The notes under the pieces: generated by a model
What the model was told of the DNA's origin: nothing
Databases searched by the model: none
What the model saw: only the letters and a program-made list of their open reading frames with translations
NCBI GenBank assembly: GCA_023380915.1
Contig: JAMCSM010000190.1
Span: 1 to 16,192 of the forward strand
Origin: Actinomycetota bacterium
GTDB taxonomy: Bacteria; Actinomycetota; Humimicrobiia; Humimicrobiales; Humimicrobiaceae
DNA: 16,192 nt
Reading direction: 5' to 3'
Program-made: the position numbers and the translations under genes
Shown here: positions 15,180 to 16,192 of the stretch, in pieces
Layout: every line of letters starts with the position of its first letter
Position numbering within the stretch: the first letter of the stretch is position 1

Positions 15180-15287
15180 TATTTTTAAATTTATTAGTGT
15201 AAGGAGTAATTTTATCAATAATAAACTATTTGTTTCTTTTAGCTATCAGTGATGGGTATTTCAAAGTTTTTCAAAGGAGATATTTAA
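15180..15287. other. Gap with an orphan ribosome-binding site
   Basis: TAAGGAGT at about 15200-15207 is a good ribosome site, but the triplet at the right distance is ATC, not a usual start, and the frame closes after 12 codons. This may be the scar of a deleted gene. The kinase's own site is AAAGGAG at 15273-15279. Confidence 0.4.
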
Positions 15288-16181
15288 ATGAAGGATTGCC
15301 TGGTAGGGATTGATTCTTGTGGAACCAATATGAAAGTAGGGTGTTTTTCTAAAAATGGAAGTAGGTTATTTCTAGCTAAAAGAAGAAATATACCAATAGC
15401 TACAAAAGAAGGTCATTTCTACTTTGATTATGAATATCAAAAGAAAATGATATTTGATATGTTAAAAGAAGTAATAAACAATGATTATAGAATACTTTCT
15501 ATAGGGACAGGTTCGTGTGGAGAAGCAGTTTATCCCTTAGATGAAAATGGGAATATTGTTTATAATGCAATTGCATGGTATTGCCGCAGAACTGAGGAAC
15601 AAGCACTGGAATTTGCAAAAAAAATATCTCAAAGAGAAGTTTTTGAGATTTGTTTTCTTAAACCGCATTATTCTTATACTGCACATAAAATAAATTGGTA
15701 TAAAAAATATAAACCTGAGATTTTTAAAAAGACAACCTGTTGGCTTAGTATAAATAATTTTGTTAATTATCTTCTTACGGATGCTAAGTATATAGATTAT
15801 AATCAGGCAGGTTCTACATTATTATTTGATACAATGAAAAATGATTGGTCTGATAAATTATTTCAAATTAATGAGATTTCAAAAAGTACATTTCCTCCAT
15901 TAATAAAAAATGGAAGTCTTGTTGGTTATATAAATAATAAAAGTAAAAAATTGCTTGATATAAATTATGATATTCCCATTATTACAGCTGGGCATGATGC
16001 ATGGTGTGGTCTTTTTGCGTTAGGGGTAGGAGTATCAGAAAAATCAAAAGAATTTTTACCAAGTTTTACTGGCACAGCAGGTATTCCAAATTTAGGAGAA
16101 ATTATTTCAAGAGGAGAATTAGAAAAAACTGATATAGATTTTCTTTATAATAACTATAGCTGGGTAATACCGCAGAACTGA
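15288..16181 (+). CDS. FGGY-family carbohydrate kinase, incomplete at the window end
   Basis: The visible 297 residues cover the N-terminal actin-like domain and the beginning of the second domain; full FGGY kinases have about 480-520. GIDSCGTNMKVG (7-18) is the first phosphate loop. AIAWYCRRTEEQA (95-107) is the typical sugar-side motif. ITAGHDAWCGLFALGVG (232-248) contains the likely catalytic base Asp237. SFTGTAG (259-265) starts the second phosphate region. The family phosphorylates pentoses, gluconate, glycerol and similar compounds, and the substrate here is not determinable. The stop at 16179-16181 lies in a duplicated 23-base segment at the very end (see 16170-16192) and is probably not the true end. 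It is likely co-transcribed with the E1 genes. Confidence 0.8.
   Translation: MKDCLVGIDSCGTNMKVGCFSKNGSRLFLAKRRNIPIATKEGHFYFDYEYQKKMIFDMLKEVINNDYRILSIGTGSCGEAVYPLDENGNIVYNAIAWYCRRTEEQALEFAKKISQREVFEICFLKPHYSYTAHKINWYKKYKPEIFKKTTCWLSINNFVNYLLTDAKYIDYNQAGSTLLFDTMKNDWSDKLFQINEISKSTFPPLIKNGSLVGYINNKSKKLLDINYDIPIITAGHDAWCGLFALGVGVSEKSKEFLPSFTGTAGIPNLGEIISRGELEKTDIDFLYNNYSWVIPQN
15584..15606 (+). repeat. Internal copy of a 23-base direct repeat in the kinase gene
   Basis: This copy encodes the conserved RRTEEQA residues (from Arg100). It is identical to 16170-16192, the last bases of the window. Confidence 0.9.
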
Positions 16182-16192
16182 GGAACAAGCAC
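16170..16192 (+). repeat. Terminal copy of the 23-base direct repeat, probable assembly artefact
   Basis: Exactly repeats 15584-15606, but in a different reading frame, where it yields PQN and a stop. It ends with the window. Confidence 0.85.

Noticed and set aside
1..16192. CRISPR arrays, tRNA or rRNA genes
   Set aside because: No regularly spaced repeats and no tRNA or rRNA signatures were seen anywhere in the window.

Overview
The window is low-GC bacterial DNA with AGGAGG-type ribosome sites and frequent TTG and GTG starts. It looks like a piece of an accessory genome from a low-GC bacterium. The cell is probably monoderm: the Tad-like cluster has no secretin gene between its CpaB-like and CpaE-like genes, where diderms usually carry one. 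The genus cannot be read from the sequence. The window ends appear to be contig ends.

Region 1 (1-212) holds a 44-codon remnant resembling the start of a class III nucleotide cyclase domain, then a short AT-rich gap. Region 2 (213-10928) is one long plus-strand gene train. It starts with a DNA-mobilisation module: a MobC-like relaxosome protein, a three-histidine relaxase and a VirD4/TraG coupling ATPase. It continues without a strand change into a Tad/type IV filament module: an atypical ParA/MinD-like protein, a SAF/CpaB-like membrane protein, a CpaE/TadZ-like protein, a CpaF/TadA motor ATPase, TadB- and TadC-like platform proteins, and three small secreted or anchored proteins with nearly identical hydrophobic N-termini. 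No VirB4, VirB6 or VirB8 homologue is present. The simplest reading is a mobile element whose DNA export may use a Tad-type filament machine instead of a classical type IV secretion channel. This is the main candidate for a new system.

Region 3 (10929-12876) is an insertion-rich junction. It contains a decayed IS110-family C-terminal fragment on the minus strand, then an intact IS of about 1.45 kb. The IS has a 420-residue DDE transposase, matching ends of 29 bp with one mismatch, and an extra copy of the end motif on its left side.

Region 4 (12877-16192) is a metabolic operon with visibly lower GC. A strong sigma-A-type promoter and a palindromic operator precede a thiamine-diphosphate E1 alpha/beta pair of the acetoin/2-oxoacid dehydrogenase type, followed by an FGGY sugar kinase. 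The kinase is incomplete. Its apparent stop lies in a 23-base stretch that repeats an internal part of the same gene exactly at the window end, which suggests an assembly artefact.
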